5,310 nucleotides of DNA from Alphaproteobacteria bacterium (GCA_020050695.1 JAGVKI010000278.1:1-5310), one strand, 5' to 3'; shown: positions 1 through 5,310, counted from the first letter of the stretch. Notes: generated from the letters alone by a model not told the origin. Numbers and translations: made by a program.

Positions 1-84
1 ATGATTTTCGACCTGATGGAAACGATGAACGCTACGCTGGAAAAGAATATCTACCAGTATTTTGGAAACCAGATCGTATATTAA
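1..84 (+). CDS. 3' end of an unidentified upstream gene (partial)
   Basis: The frame starting at base 1 is open from the window edge to a TAA at 82-84, giving 27 residues that end in YFGNQIVY. An ATG lies exactly at base 1, with further ATGs at residues 6 and 9, but no ribosome-binding site can be judged because the upstream sequence is missing. The fragment is mixed polar and aromatic, with no transmembrane segment or recognisable motif. It ends only 13 nt before the permease start and lies on the same strand, so it is most likely the C-terminus of the preceding gene in the same operon rather than a complete 27-residue gene. I do not recognise the family and assign no function. Confidence 0.5.
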   Translation: MIFDLMETMNATLEKNIYQYFGNQIVY

Positions 85-97
85 CGTATAGCCTCAC

Positions 98-1006
98 ATG
101 AACATCTACCTCCCCATTGCCGAGATGTCGGTCAATGTTTTCCTGCTGCTTGGCATGGGGACGGTAACCGGTATATTGTCGGGCATGTTCGGTGTAGGCG
201 GCGGCTTTCTGATGACGCCGCTGCTCATCTTTATCGGCGTACCGCCAGCCGTGTCGGTAGCGACGGTGGCAAACCAGATCATCGCTTCATCCGTATCTGG
301 CTTTGTTGCGCATCTGCGCCGCGACAATGTTGATTTCAAGATTGGCTATTACATGCTGGGCGGCGGCCTTGTGGGTTCAACGCTGGGCGTGGCACTGTTC
401 CGCTGGCTTAAAATGTCCGGCTATATCGATGTGATCATCTCAGTTATTTATGTGGTATTCCTTGGCTGCATTGGCGCGATGATGGCTGCCGACAGCATCA
501 GGGTAATGCTCAAAGTACCCAAAAAGCATGCCGATGAAAGCAAGGTGCCGCTGGCGTACCGCCTGCCTTTGAAAGTGCATTTTCCGCGCTCCAAACTCTA
601 TATCAGTTCGATCATGCCCGTTGCCATCGGCGTGTTTGTCGGTGTCATGGTGTCGCTAATGGGCGTAGGCGGCGGGTTTTTCCTGATTCCCGCCATGATC
701 TACCTGCTTGGCATGCCCACCTCTATTGTGATCGGCACCTCCCTGTTCCAAATCATATTTATTACCGCGAATGTTACGCTCCTGCAGGCTATCACCACCC
801 AAACGGTCGACCTCATGCTTGCGCTGGTACTGCTGACAGGCTCGGTGGTCGGCGCACAGTTCGGCAGCAAAATAGGTGCGAAACTGCCTGCAGAATACTT
901 ACGCGGCATGCTGGCCGCGCTGGTGCTTTGCGTGGCAACCAAGCTGGCCTTTGGCCTGTTTACGCCTCCTTCCAATGTGTATAGTGTCAGCCTGATCGAT
1001 GACTAG
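98..1006 (+). CDS. TauE/SafE family (sulfite/organosulfonate exporter-like) membrane permease
   Basis: This is a 302-residue polytopic inner-membrane protein of the TauE/SafE family (Pfam PF01925). The family's diagnostic internal duplication is visible. The first half carries a GMFGVGGGFLMTP motif at about residues 29-41, and the second half repeats it as LMGVGGGFFLIP at about residues 187-198. Each copy is followed by a similar hydrophobic stretch with a small-residue helix (TVANQI near 56-61, TSLFQI near 214-219). The halves are joined by a basic hydrophilic loop at about residues 130-170, rich in Lys and Arg and probably cytoplasmic. Characterised relatives move sulfite, sulfoacetate or related sulfur anions, but many members have no known substrate, so specificity here is not inferable. 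The ATG at 98 has no strong Shine-Dalgarno; a second in-frame ATG at 125 is possible, but starting at 98 leaves a normal short N-terminus before the first membrane helix. The gene overlaps the next one by 8 bases, suggesting translational coupling. Confidence 0.9.
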   Translation: MNIYLPIAEMSVNVFLLLGMGTVTGILSGMFGVGGGFLMTPLLIFIGVPPAVSVATVANQIIASSVSGFVAHLRRDNVDFKIGYYMLGGGLVGSTLGVALFRWLKMSGYIDVIISVIYVVFLGCIGAMMAADSIRVMLKVPKKHADESKVPLAYRLPLKVHFPRSKLYISSIMPVAIGVFVGVMVSLMGVGGGFFLIPAMIYLLGMPTSIVIGTSLFQIIFITANVTLLQAITTQTVDLMLALVLLTGSVVGAQFGSKIGAKLPAEYLRGMLAALVLCVATKLAFGLFTPPSNVYSVSLIDD

Positions 1007-1739
1007 GTTTATCCGCTTTCTCCTCATTGCTGGCTTAGCCCTGCTGCCGCTTCCATTGCAGGCCGCGCCGCTGGTGGGCGATTTGTCCAACTACCGCATC
1101 AATATTGATTCCAGCTTTAACGGCACGCGCATTTTCTTGTTTGGCACACGCAATGAAACGGGCGATATTGTCGTGGTAGTACGAGGCCCATTGCAGGATT
1201 ACATTGTACGAAAGAAAGAGCAGATTGCAGGCATCTGGGTCAATAACGAGCGCATGAAGTTTTTTAATGTGCCTGATTTTTACAGCGTGGCCAGCAGCCG
1301 CCCGCTCAGTGAAATTGAACAAGCTACTATTTTCCGCCAGTTGGGCATCGGCCTGGATAACCTGCTCACCCCGCCGCTTGCCCCCCAGTTACAGGTCAAA
1401 TTCGATAGCTTTTCAGAAGCGTTCCTGAACCATCAGAAAGACCGCAAGCGCTATAAGGCAGAGCCCGCGAACATGCAGTTCATGGCAGAAACATTATTTA
1501 AAACCACCATTGAATTTCCCGATAATATTCCCCCTGGAAATTACACGGCAGAGATTTATCTTATTAATGGCGGCGACGTGACGGGTATGCAGTCCATTCC
1601 CATTAGCGTTGTTAAAAGCGGACTGGATGCATTCCTGCACCGCTACGCCCATGAGCACCCTGCGCTGTATGGCATTACGGCCATAGTAATGGCGCTTTCT
1701 ATTGGCTGGTTTACTGGCCGTTTGTTTGAGAAAATATAA
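999..1739 (+). CDS. TIGR02186 family protein, exported with a C-terminal membrane anchor
   Basis: This 246-residue protein resembles the alphaproteobacterial TIGR02186 family (Pfam PF09608, Alph_Pro_TM), whose function is unknown. Residues 1-23 form a signal peptide: basic MTRFIR, a Leu/Ala-rich core, then LQAA with likely cleavage near residue 22 or 23. Residues 24-220 are a soluble, beta-rich domain with short segments such as IDSSFNGTRIFLFGTR near 35-50, VVVVRGP near 58-64 and IWVNNERMKFF near 79-89. A single hydrophobic helix at about 223-241 ends in a short basic tail (GRLFEKI), so the protein is probably periplasmic and held by a C-terminal anchor. The start ATG lies inside the end of the permease gene, 8 bases before that gene's stop is complete, with no strong Shine-Dalgarno, which fits coupled translation. 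The consistent pairing suggests a partner or accessory subunit of the permease; that is inference from context only. No cysteine or metal-binding motif stands out. Confidence 0.87.
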   Translation: MTRFIRFLLIAGLALLPLPLQAAPLVGDLSNYRINIDSSFNGTRIFLFGTRNETGDIVVVVRGPLQDYIVRKKEQIAGIWVNNERMKFFNVPDFYSVASSRPLSEIEQATIFRQLGIGLDNLLTPPLAPQLQVKFDSFSEAFLNHQKDRKRYKAEPANMQFMAETLFKTTIEFPDNIPPGNYTAEIYLINGGDVTGMQSIPISVVKSGLDAFLHRYAHEHPALYGITAIVMALSIGWFTGRLFEKI

Positions 1740-1741
1740 CT

Positions 1742-1746
1742 GGAGG
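1742..1746 (+). promoter_or_regulatory. Shine-Dalgarno site for the usp gene
   Basis: GGAGG lies 4 nt upstream of the ATG at 1751, just after the TAA of the preceding gene. It is the best ribosome-binding site in the window. It fixes the usp start and suggests that gene can be translated independently of the coupled pair before it. Confidence 0.8.
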
Positions 1747-1750
1747 CATA

Positions 1751-2245
1751 ATGGAAATCGCCCACGTGAACCCCGACAACCAACGCAGCGTTAAATACCT
1801 CGTATGCGTTGACCACCGCGAAGAATCACGCGTGGCACTGCGGCTTGCATGCATGAAAGCCAAAGCGCGCAATTATCGCATCGACCTGCTGCATGTTATC
1901 ACCCCCACCGACTTCCAGACACTCGGCGGCGTGGCAGACCGTATGCGCGAAGAGCAAATGGGTGAAGCACAGGAACTGCTCAATGCCCTGTCTGACGACG
2001 TGCGCCAGACCTTTGGCATTACACCGGGCATTATTCTGCGCGAAGGCAGCACGGGCGATGAGATCGTAAGTGTCGCGCTGCAGGACCCCGATACCATTAT
2101 TATTTACCTGGGTATTGCGCAGCAAAGTTCCAGCCGTGGCAAACTTGCTTCATGGCTGGCAGGCCAGCTGGGCAGCAAGCTGTTCGTGCCACTGCTTATG
2201 GTGCCTGGGAACCTGACGGAGCAGCAGCTTCAGACGCTGGTTTAG
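1751..2245 (+). CDS. Universal stress protein (UspA-like, single domain)
   Basis: This is a 164-residue soluble protein with the UspA alpha/beta fold (Pfam PF00582). Strand beta1 with its Asp is seen as YLVCVDHREESRVAL at about residues 16-30, strand beta2 as IDLLHVI near 44-50, the ILREG element near 95-99, strand beta4 as TIIIYLGI near 115-122, and the closing strand as VPLLMVPG at 146-153. The canonical ATP-loop G-x2-G-x9-G(S/T) is not recognisable after LG at 120-121; the loop reads IAQQSSSRGKLASW instead, so classical ATP binding is doubtful. The type matches a short alphaproteobacterial Usp variant ending in an acidic/polar tail after VPGNL. It follows the TIGR02186 gene by 11 nt and is probably the last gene of this transcription unit. 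Its last 50 bases are shared, antisense, with the end of the RDD gene on the other strand. A regulatory or stress-protective role is a family-level guess. Confidence 0.88.
   Translation: MEIAHVNPDNQRSVKYLVCVDHREESRVALRLACMKAKARNYRIDLLHVITPTDFQTLGGVADRMREEQMGEAQELLNALSDDVRQTFGITPGIILREGSTGDEIVSVALQDPDTIIIYLGIAQQSSSRGKLASWLAGQLGSKLFVPLLMVPGNLTEQQLQTLV
2196..2245. other. Tail-to-tail overlap of convergent usp and RDD genes
   Basis: The usp stop (TAG, 2243-2245) lies beyond the RDD stop (TAA on the - strand, 2196-2198), so 50 bases encode the C-terminus of both proteins on opposite strands. On the + strand they encode the conserved final Usp beta strand and its tail (residues 149-164). On the - strand they encode the low-complexity Ala/Pro/Ser tail of the RDD protein (residues 210-225). 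No hairpin followed by a T-run is visible around the junction for either strand. Confidence 0.9.
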
Positions 2246-2873
2246 CCTCGTCCTTCGAAACATCTGCTGCTTTTTTGGCATGCTTAAACGGCGCCCATGG
2301 TATGGTAACCACCACCGTATCGGCCAGCTTGTCATGCCAGCTCTGGCGCTTCTTATCAAAAATGATCCAGAAGAACCCAAGCCCCAAAAACATGCCCGAT
2401 ATAAAATAGCCCATGGCGCGCAATATACATTGCAGGATAGAGGGTTTTCCTTCGGTTTTGACATCAACGACCTTCAACCTCATCACCATTTTACCCGGTG
2501 TGGATGACCAGATCATCCAGCAAAGCGCTGCCATAAACGCCATAATGCCGAACTGGAAGGTGGTGTTTTGCGCCCAGTATCGAAAAAACCCTGACTCATA
2601 CAAGGTGCTCCAGAGAAACTGGCTTGCCTCTTCCGGAGTGGGCTTCATGCGAGCTTCCTGCTGAAGCTGCGCAAAATTCACCGGCGGCGGCCCGTAGAAT
2701 AATCGAAAAATAGGCTCTATGAATGGAATCAGCGGTATCAGTATCAATGAGTCAATCGTGGCGGCCATCATGCGACGATTAAAGCGGCCATACTTTGCGT
2801 CTTCAGGCTTCTTCTTGCGCGGGGCAAGCCCCATAATACGCATCAGGTCACTGGATTGAATATCTTTTTTCAT
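2196..2873 (-). CDS. RDD family integral membrane protein
   Basis: This is a 225-residue RDD-domain protein (Pfam PF06271). The defining Arg and Asp residues are visible in FNRRMMAATIDSLIL at residues 31-45, which begins the first membrane helix. A second helix at about 106-122 is followed by the conserved STPGKMVMRLKVVD block (124-137). A third helix at about 154-172 leads into the signature FDKKRQSWHDKLADTVVV at 172-189. The basic N-terminus (RKKK at 19-22) is probably cytoplasmic. The loop at about 60-100 is unusually long and carries many Gln and Glu residues. Residues 197-225 form a charged, then Ala/Pro/Ser-rich tail. I chose the ATG at 2873 because it overlaps the bioD TGA as ATGA; an in-frame start at 2912 would add 13 residues inside bioD with no support. 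RDD proteins are poorly characterised, with some reported to act in ion transport. Any link to biotin rests only on its position. Confidence 0.9.
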   Translation of the reverse strand: MKKDIQSSDLMRIMGLAPRKKKPEDAKYGRFNRRMMAATIDSLILIPLIPFIEPIFRLFYGPPPVNFAQLQQEARMKPTPEEASQFLWSTLYESGFFRYWAQNTTFQFGIMAFMAALCWMIWSSTPGKMVMRLKVVDVKTEGKPSILQCILRAMGYFISGMFLGLGFFWIIFDKKRQSWHDKLADTVVVTIPWAPFKHAKKAADVSKDEAKPASEAAAPSGSQAP

Positions 2874-3568
2874 ACGTCGCACAGCCTGCTGAGTGATGGA
2901 ACCTGCGTCCATATCTCCTGGCTGGGATCCAGCTTCGGAATGGACAGTAAAGCTATAGTCTTTGGCAAAAACTTTTCAAGCGTCGATAGGGTTGCATCCA
3001 GCGCAACTGGCGTCTGGCCATTTGCATCACCAGAATCGCTGACTACCACACCGGCTACTTTAATGCCGCGCGCAACCACCGCTTCCACCGCTGTCAGTGT
3101 GTGGCTGATCGAGCCAAGATAGCTACCAGCTACAATAACCGCCGGCCAGGAAAGCGCCTGCATCCAGTCCAGTACTGTCTGCTTGTTGTTAAGCGGCGCC
3201 ATGACGCCCCCCACCCCTTCGACCACCACCAGGTCCGAATTATCCTCGGCGCAGCCGCGGCAGAACATCACCAGTGCGCCTACATCCACCGGGTTGCCTT
3301 CTTTTTCTGCGGCCATATTAGGCGCAAGCGGCGCCTTGTAGCGCCAGGGTGAAATCGCCTGCATCAACTGAAGCGTAGGCGTTTTGACGCCTGAACTTTT
3401 CAGGATCATTGCTGTGTCATTGGTAAGGTCGCTTGGGTCAAAGCCGCTGATGACAGGCTTGATCGCGGTAACCGGCGTTGCAGCCTGGCGCATCTGCCAG
3501 CAAAGCGCTGTGGTTACAACCGTTTTACCGATACCTGTTCCAGAAGAAGTAATGAATAAACGTTTCAT
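2870..3568 (-). CDS. bioD: Dethiobiotin synthetase BioD
   Basis: BioD is a cytoplasmic ATP-dependent enzyme that inserts CO2 into 7,8-diaminopelargonic acid to form the ureido ring of dethiobiotin, the penultimate step of biotin synthesis. The 232-residue length matches the family (about 225-235). The P-loop is SSGTGIGKT at residues 8-16. IKPVISG at 36-42 places a Lys at position 37, as in the E. coli enzyme. TNDTAM at 49-54 holds the conserved Asp51. VVEGVGGVMAPL at 115-126 is the characteristic Glu-Gly-x-Gly-Gly segment, and GSYLGSISHTLTAVEA is the typical helix that follows the fourth strand. The P-loop carries Gly where E. coli has Asp10 and Glu12 (GTDTEVGKT). The start codon directly abuts the bioC stop (TAA|ATG) and has an AAGGG site 9 nt upstream. 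Its TGA overlaps the ATG of the RDD gene, so the RDD gene is probably co-translated. Confidence 0.95.
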   Translation of the reverse strand: MKRLFITSSGTGIGKTVVTTALCWQMRQAATPVTAIKPVISGFDPSDLTNDTAMILKSSGVKTPTLQLMQAISPWRYKAPLAPNMAAEKEGNPVDVGALVMFCRGCAEDNSDLVVVEGVGGVMAPLNNKQTVLDWMQALSWPAVIVAGSYLGSISHTLTAVEAVVARGIKVAGVVVSDSGDANGQTPVALDATLSTLEKFLPKTIALLSIPKLDPSQEIWTQVPSLSRLCDV

Positions 3569-4366
3569 TTAGTTAGACCCTTGTTTTTTACGTACTATCA
3601 TTCGCAGTATTTTCCATGTAACCGGCAAGCCCTCAGGCGTATGGAAACGCCCTCTGTATGCCTGTTCCAGCTTATCCAGCTGGTTTTTAGTCATCAGCCC
3701 CCGATTGCGGCCAGCTGCTTTATGGCTGGCACCAATCGAGCGTATGGCCTGCATCAGTTGTAGCGTATCATGGTAATGTTCTACCACCGTTTTTTCATGC
3801 AGCTGCTTAACCGAGAAACCAGCCGAAGACGCATAGGTCGCCAGCGTGTTCATGCTCTCAAACTCACTGGCATGCGTCTGGCTATCGACGGCTTTGAATG
3901 CCTCTTTTAGTTCTTCAAGCGTGCCCGTGGTAAAGGTGGTAAGCACCGCGTAGCCTTCCGGCTTCATAATGCGTGCTATTTCGGTAAGCGCCGCTTGCGG
4001 GTCATTAGCCCATTGCAGCATAAGGGAAGAAAACACCCCATCAAAGCTTCCGCTGGCAAAGGGCAGCTGGTGTACGTCGCCGTTGATAACCGGAACATTG
4101 CGCGAAGCCGTTTTTATGCACATGCCGTATGCAATGTCGCAGGCAGTGATGTTCCATTTAAACCCCTGCTGTGCAGCTTGTTCGGCAAGCATCCCGGTAC
4201 CGCTGCCAATATCGGCAATACAGGCGCCGTCGGGCCAGTAGGCACGTGCGGCAGCAATGGTTTCAGCGAGAACCTGCTGCTGAAGCTTTGCCTGGGTATC
4301 ATATACCCCTGCTGCGCGGCCGAAATCTGTCTTTATACCCTTGGTATCATACATGATTGTGCTCAT
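3569..4366 (-). CDS. bioC: Malonyl-[ACP] O-methyltransferase BioC
   Basis: BioC uses S-adenosylmethionine to methylate malonyl-ACP, disguising it so that the fatty acid elongation cycle can extend it to pimeloyl-ACP methyl ester. The 265-residue protein is a class I methyltransferase. The BioC-type N-terminus FGRAAGVYD is at residues 15-23, the SAM-binding glycine loop ADIGSGTGM at 51-59, the acidic end of strand 2 is Asp77, and GDVHQLPFASGSFDGVFSSL at 96-115 leads to LQW at 117-119. The C-terminal half keeps the BioC-specific IRSIGASHKAAGRNRGLMTKNQL block, aligning well with the E. coli IKGIGATH-type region and separating it from generic methyltransferases. Two starts are plausible: ATG at 4366 (used here, 20-nt overlap with bioH) or ATG at 4354 (8-nt overlap, 4 residues shorter). 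Neither has a strong Shine-Dalgarno. The gene ends exactly where bioD begins, consistent with a single operon. Confidence 0.95.
   Translation of the reverse strand: MSTIMYDTKGIKTDFGRAAGVYDTQAKLQQQVLAETIAAARAYWPDGACIADIGSGTGMLAEQAAQQGFKWNITACDIAYGMCIKTASRNVPVINGDVHQLPFASGSFDGVFSSLMLQWANDPQAALTEIARIMKPEGYAVLTTFTTGTLEELKEAFKAVDSQTHASEFESMNTLATYASSAGFSVKQLHEKTVVEHYHDTLQLMQAIRSIGASHKAAGRNRGLMTKNQLDKLEQAYRGRFHTPEGLPVTWKILRMIVRKKQGSN
3578..3582 (-). promoter_or_regulatory. Shine-Dalgarno site for bioD inside the end of bioC
   Basis: On the - strand AAGGG lies 9 nt before the bioD ATG at 3568, within the last codons of bioC. It supports the bioD start that directly abuts the bioC TAA. Confidence 0.55.
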
Positions 4367-5030
4367 GTATCAGCTCAGAAACCTTATCTGTCGCATGCCA
4401 GTGGGGGGCATGTCCGCAGTCGGGAAATTCCACAAGGCGTGCGTGCGCTATCGTCTGTTTAAAATGATATGACTGCTCGATACTGATTACCACGTCCTTG
4501 TTGCCATGCAGTAATAAGGTAGGGGGAAAGTTCGACATATCAAGGCCAGCGCAGGAAAAATCTTCCAGCACATCCAGCCAGGCCTTCCAGTTTTGCATAA
4601 GCACCGCGCCGCTATCCTGCTTACTTAAATAGCCCCGCACCTCAGCTTCATTGCGGTCATCCTTTACAATCAATTCCCATGCTTTTTTAAGCGTGCGCTC
4701 TGGGTTCGCCGTGTAATTTTCATAAAATCTGGCATGCAGGTCAGGCTTCATACCAAGCGGCACCTCATTGCTTGCTACGAACTGGAAAGGCGCGGCAATA
4801 AGCACCAGGCGTTTTGGTGCGATCAAACCCGTTGCAATGGCGCGCACCGCCAGCTGTCCGCCAAGCGACCAGCCAATGATGGTGTCCTTACCCTGCGCAG
4901 CATGCGTAAGCGCCTCAAGCGCTGCTGCGGGGTTTTCGTAGCTGGCATATTCAAAATGGTCAGCGCCCGGCGCGATGGCGGCAAGCGCGTCATGCGGCTG
5001 CCCCCAGCCACTTAAAGCAAGCATGCTCAT
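4347..5030 (-). CDS. bioH: BioH-like pimeloyl-[ACP] methyl ester esterase (alpha/beta hydrolase)
   Basis: This is a 227-residue alpha/beta hydrolase that, from its position between bioF and bioC, should hydrolyse the methyl ester of pimeloyl-ACP and so end the BioC-initiated elongation. The full triad is visible: Ser55 in the nucleophile elbow GWSLGG (53-58), Asp179 in LLLHGNKDVV, and His207 in DCGHAPHWH. The Asp-to-His spacing is 28 residues, the same as in E. coli BioH (Asp207/His235). LSGWGQ at residues 6-11 matches the BioH oxyanion region (HGWG). The segment at about residues 91-160, with GMKPDLHARF near its start, is the lid. The protein is about 30 residues shorter than E. coli BioH, mostly at the N-terminus, where it begins directly on the strand leading into GWG. 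The ATG at 5030 overlaps the bioF TGA (ATGA); a second Met is at residue 3. BioH is the best name, but BioG, BioK or BioV-type replacements occupy the same operon slot in other bacteria. Confidence 0.82.
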   Translation of the reverse strand: MSMLALSGWGQPHDALAAIAPGADHFEYASYENPAAALEALTHAAQGKDTIIGWSLGGQLAVRAIATGLIAPKRLVLIAAPFQFVASNEVPLGMKPDLHARFYENYTANPERTLKKAWELIVKDDRNEAEVRGYLSKQDSGAVLMQNWKAWLDVLEDFSCAGLDMSNFPPTLLLHGNKDVVISIEQSYHFKQTIAHARLVEFPDCGHAPHWHATDKVSELIHEHNHV

Positions 5031-5310
5031 AGCCAGCCCTGCTCTTTGATAATGGCGGCGACCTGCTCAATATGGTCTTTTTCATGCAGCGCCGAAAACG
5101 CAAAGCGCAGGCGGGCGGTATTTTCAGGCACGGTCGGCGGGCGAATCGCCGCTACCAGGAAGCCTCTTTCTTCCAGTATCCTTGAGGCCTCCAGCGCTTT
5201 TTCATTTTCCTGCATGATTACGGGCACAATAGCGCTTTGCGCCACCTCCAGCCCCAGCAGTGATGTAAAGTGCCGCGCATTGGCCAGCGGTTTGGCAACC
5301 AGCTGCGTAT
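5027..5310 (-). CDS. bioF: 8-amino-7-oxononanoate synthase BioF, C-terminal part (partial)
   Basis: BioF is a PLP-dependent alpha-oxoamine synthase that condenses pimeloyl-ACP with L-alanine to give 7-keto-8-aminopelargonic acid (KAPA). Only the last 93 residues are in the window; the family is about 380-390 residues, so roughly three quarters lie beyond base 5310. The visible part starts TQLVAKPLANARHFTSLLGL and contains QSAIVPVIM, a helix EKALEASRILEERGF, and the highly conserved AIRPPTVPENTARLRFAFSA motif that contributes to the active-site region. It ends in the usual short helix (IEQVAAIIKEQGWL). The frame stays open to the window edge, so what looks like a GTG start near 5245 is internal. 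The PLP-binding Lys is not in this fragment. The stop TGA (5027-5029) overlaps the bioH ATG, placing it upstream of bioH, bioC, bioD and the RDD gene in one transcription unit whose promoter is outside the window. Confidence 0.94.
   Translation of the reverse strand, partial: TQLVAKPLANARHFTSLLGLEVAQSAIVPVIMQENEKALEASRILEERGFLVAAIRPPTVPENTARLRFAFSALHEKDHIEQVAAIIKEQGWL
5037..5040 (-). promoter_or_regulatory. Short Shine-Dalgarno-like AGGG for bioH
   Basis: On the - strand AGGG lies 6 nt before the bioH ATG at 5030, inside the last codons of bioF. It is short, but the spacing is good. Together with the ATGA stop/start overlap it favours 5030 over the in-frame ATG at 5024. Confidence 0.45.

Noticed and set aside
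1..84. A complete 27-residue small protein starting at base 1
   Set aside because: The ATG coincides with the window edge, so the frame may well extend upstream. Nothing supports an independent start, and it is reported only as a probable gene end.
2255..2280. T-rich run after the usp stop, considered as an intrinsic terminator
   Set aside because: No GC-rich inverted repeat precedes the T-run. On the - strand it simply encodes Lys-Lys-Ala-Ala of the RDD tail.
2517..2530. 14-base sequence CCAGCAAAGCGCTG, repeated at 3497-3510
   Set aside because: Both copies encode A-L-C-W on the - strand in unrelated proteins (RDD and BioD). This is a chance coincidence of codon use, with no flanking similarity.
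2874..2912. Upstream in-frame start for the RDD gene, adding 13 residues
   Set aside because: It would lie inside bioD with no ribosome-binding site. The ATG at 2873 overlaps the bioD stop as ATGA, and the following basic MKKD N-terminus is a natural start.
3995..4462. 155-codon open frame on the + strand
   Set aside because: It runs antisense across bioC and the end of bioH, both of which have strong family motifs. Its translation has no recognisable domain, so it is a shadow frame.
5243..5245. GTG as the start of a short 72-codon gene
   Set aside because: The frame continues open to the window edge with BioF-like residues, so the codon is an internal valine of bioF.

Overview
The window looks like chromosomal DNA from an alphaproteobacterium of moderate GC content (roughly half G+C by eye). 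The main evidence is the + strand trio: a TauE/SafE-type permease, a TIGR02186-type periplasmic protein and a short universal stress protein, a combination I associate with Alphaproteobacteria. The BioF C-terminus also reads like alphaproteobacterial BioF. I cannot name a genus. No RNA gene, CRISPR array, insertion sequence, phage gene or attachment site is visible, and coding density is almost complete.

The layout is two gene clusters that converge. On the + strand (1-2245) there is the last 27 codons of an unidentified gene, a 302-residue TauE/SafE permease (98-1006), a 246-residue TIGR02186 protein overlapping it by 8 bases (999-1739), and a UspA-like protein behind a clear GGAGG ribosome-binding site (1751-2245). 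The spacing (13 nt, 8-nt overlap, 11 nt) indicates one transcription unit. The likely picture is a membrane permease with a membrane-anchored periplasmic partner and a cytoplasmic UspA-fold protein. The substrate is unknown; sulfur oxoanions or organosulfonates are the family precedent.

On the - strand (5310 down to 2196) there is a biotin operon: bioF (3' end only), bioH-like, bioC and bioD, followed by an RDD-family membrane protein. The junctions are extremely tight: a 4-nt ATGA overlap (bioF/bioH), a 20-nt overlap (bioH/bioC), a direct TAA|ATG abutment (bioC/bioD) and a 4-nt ATGA overlap (bioD/RDD). BioC methylates malonyl-ACP so that fatty acid synthesis can build a pimeloyl-ACP methyl ester, BioH removes the methyl group, BioF condenses pimeloyl-ACP with alanine to form KAPA, and BioD closes the ureido ring of dethiobiotin. 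The bioA and bioB steps are not in the window; bioA is not directly downstream of bioD, where the RDD gene sits instead.

The two clusters do not merely meet: the usp and RDD genes overlap tail to tail by 50 bases (2196-2245), with no intergenic space and no visible intrinsic terminator. The points most worth a second look are this overlap, the coupling of an RDD membrane protein to the biotin operon, the compact BioH, and the uncharacterised permease/TIGR02186/Usp module. I do not see clear evidence of an entirely new system.
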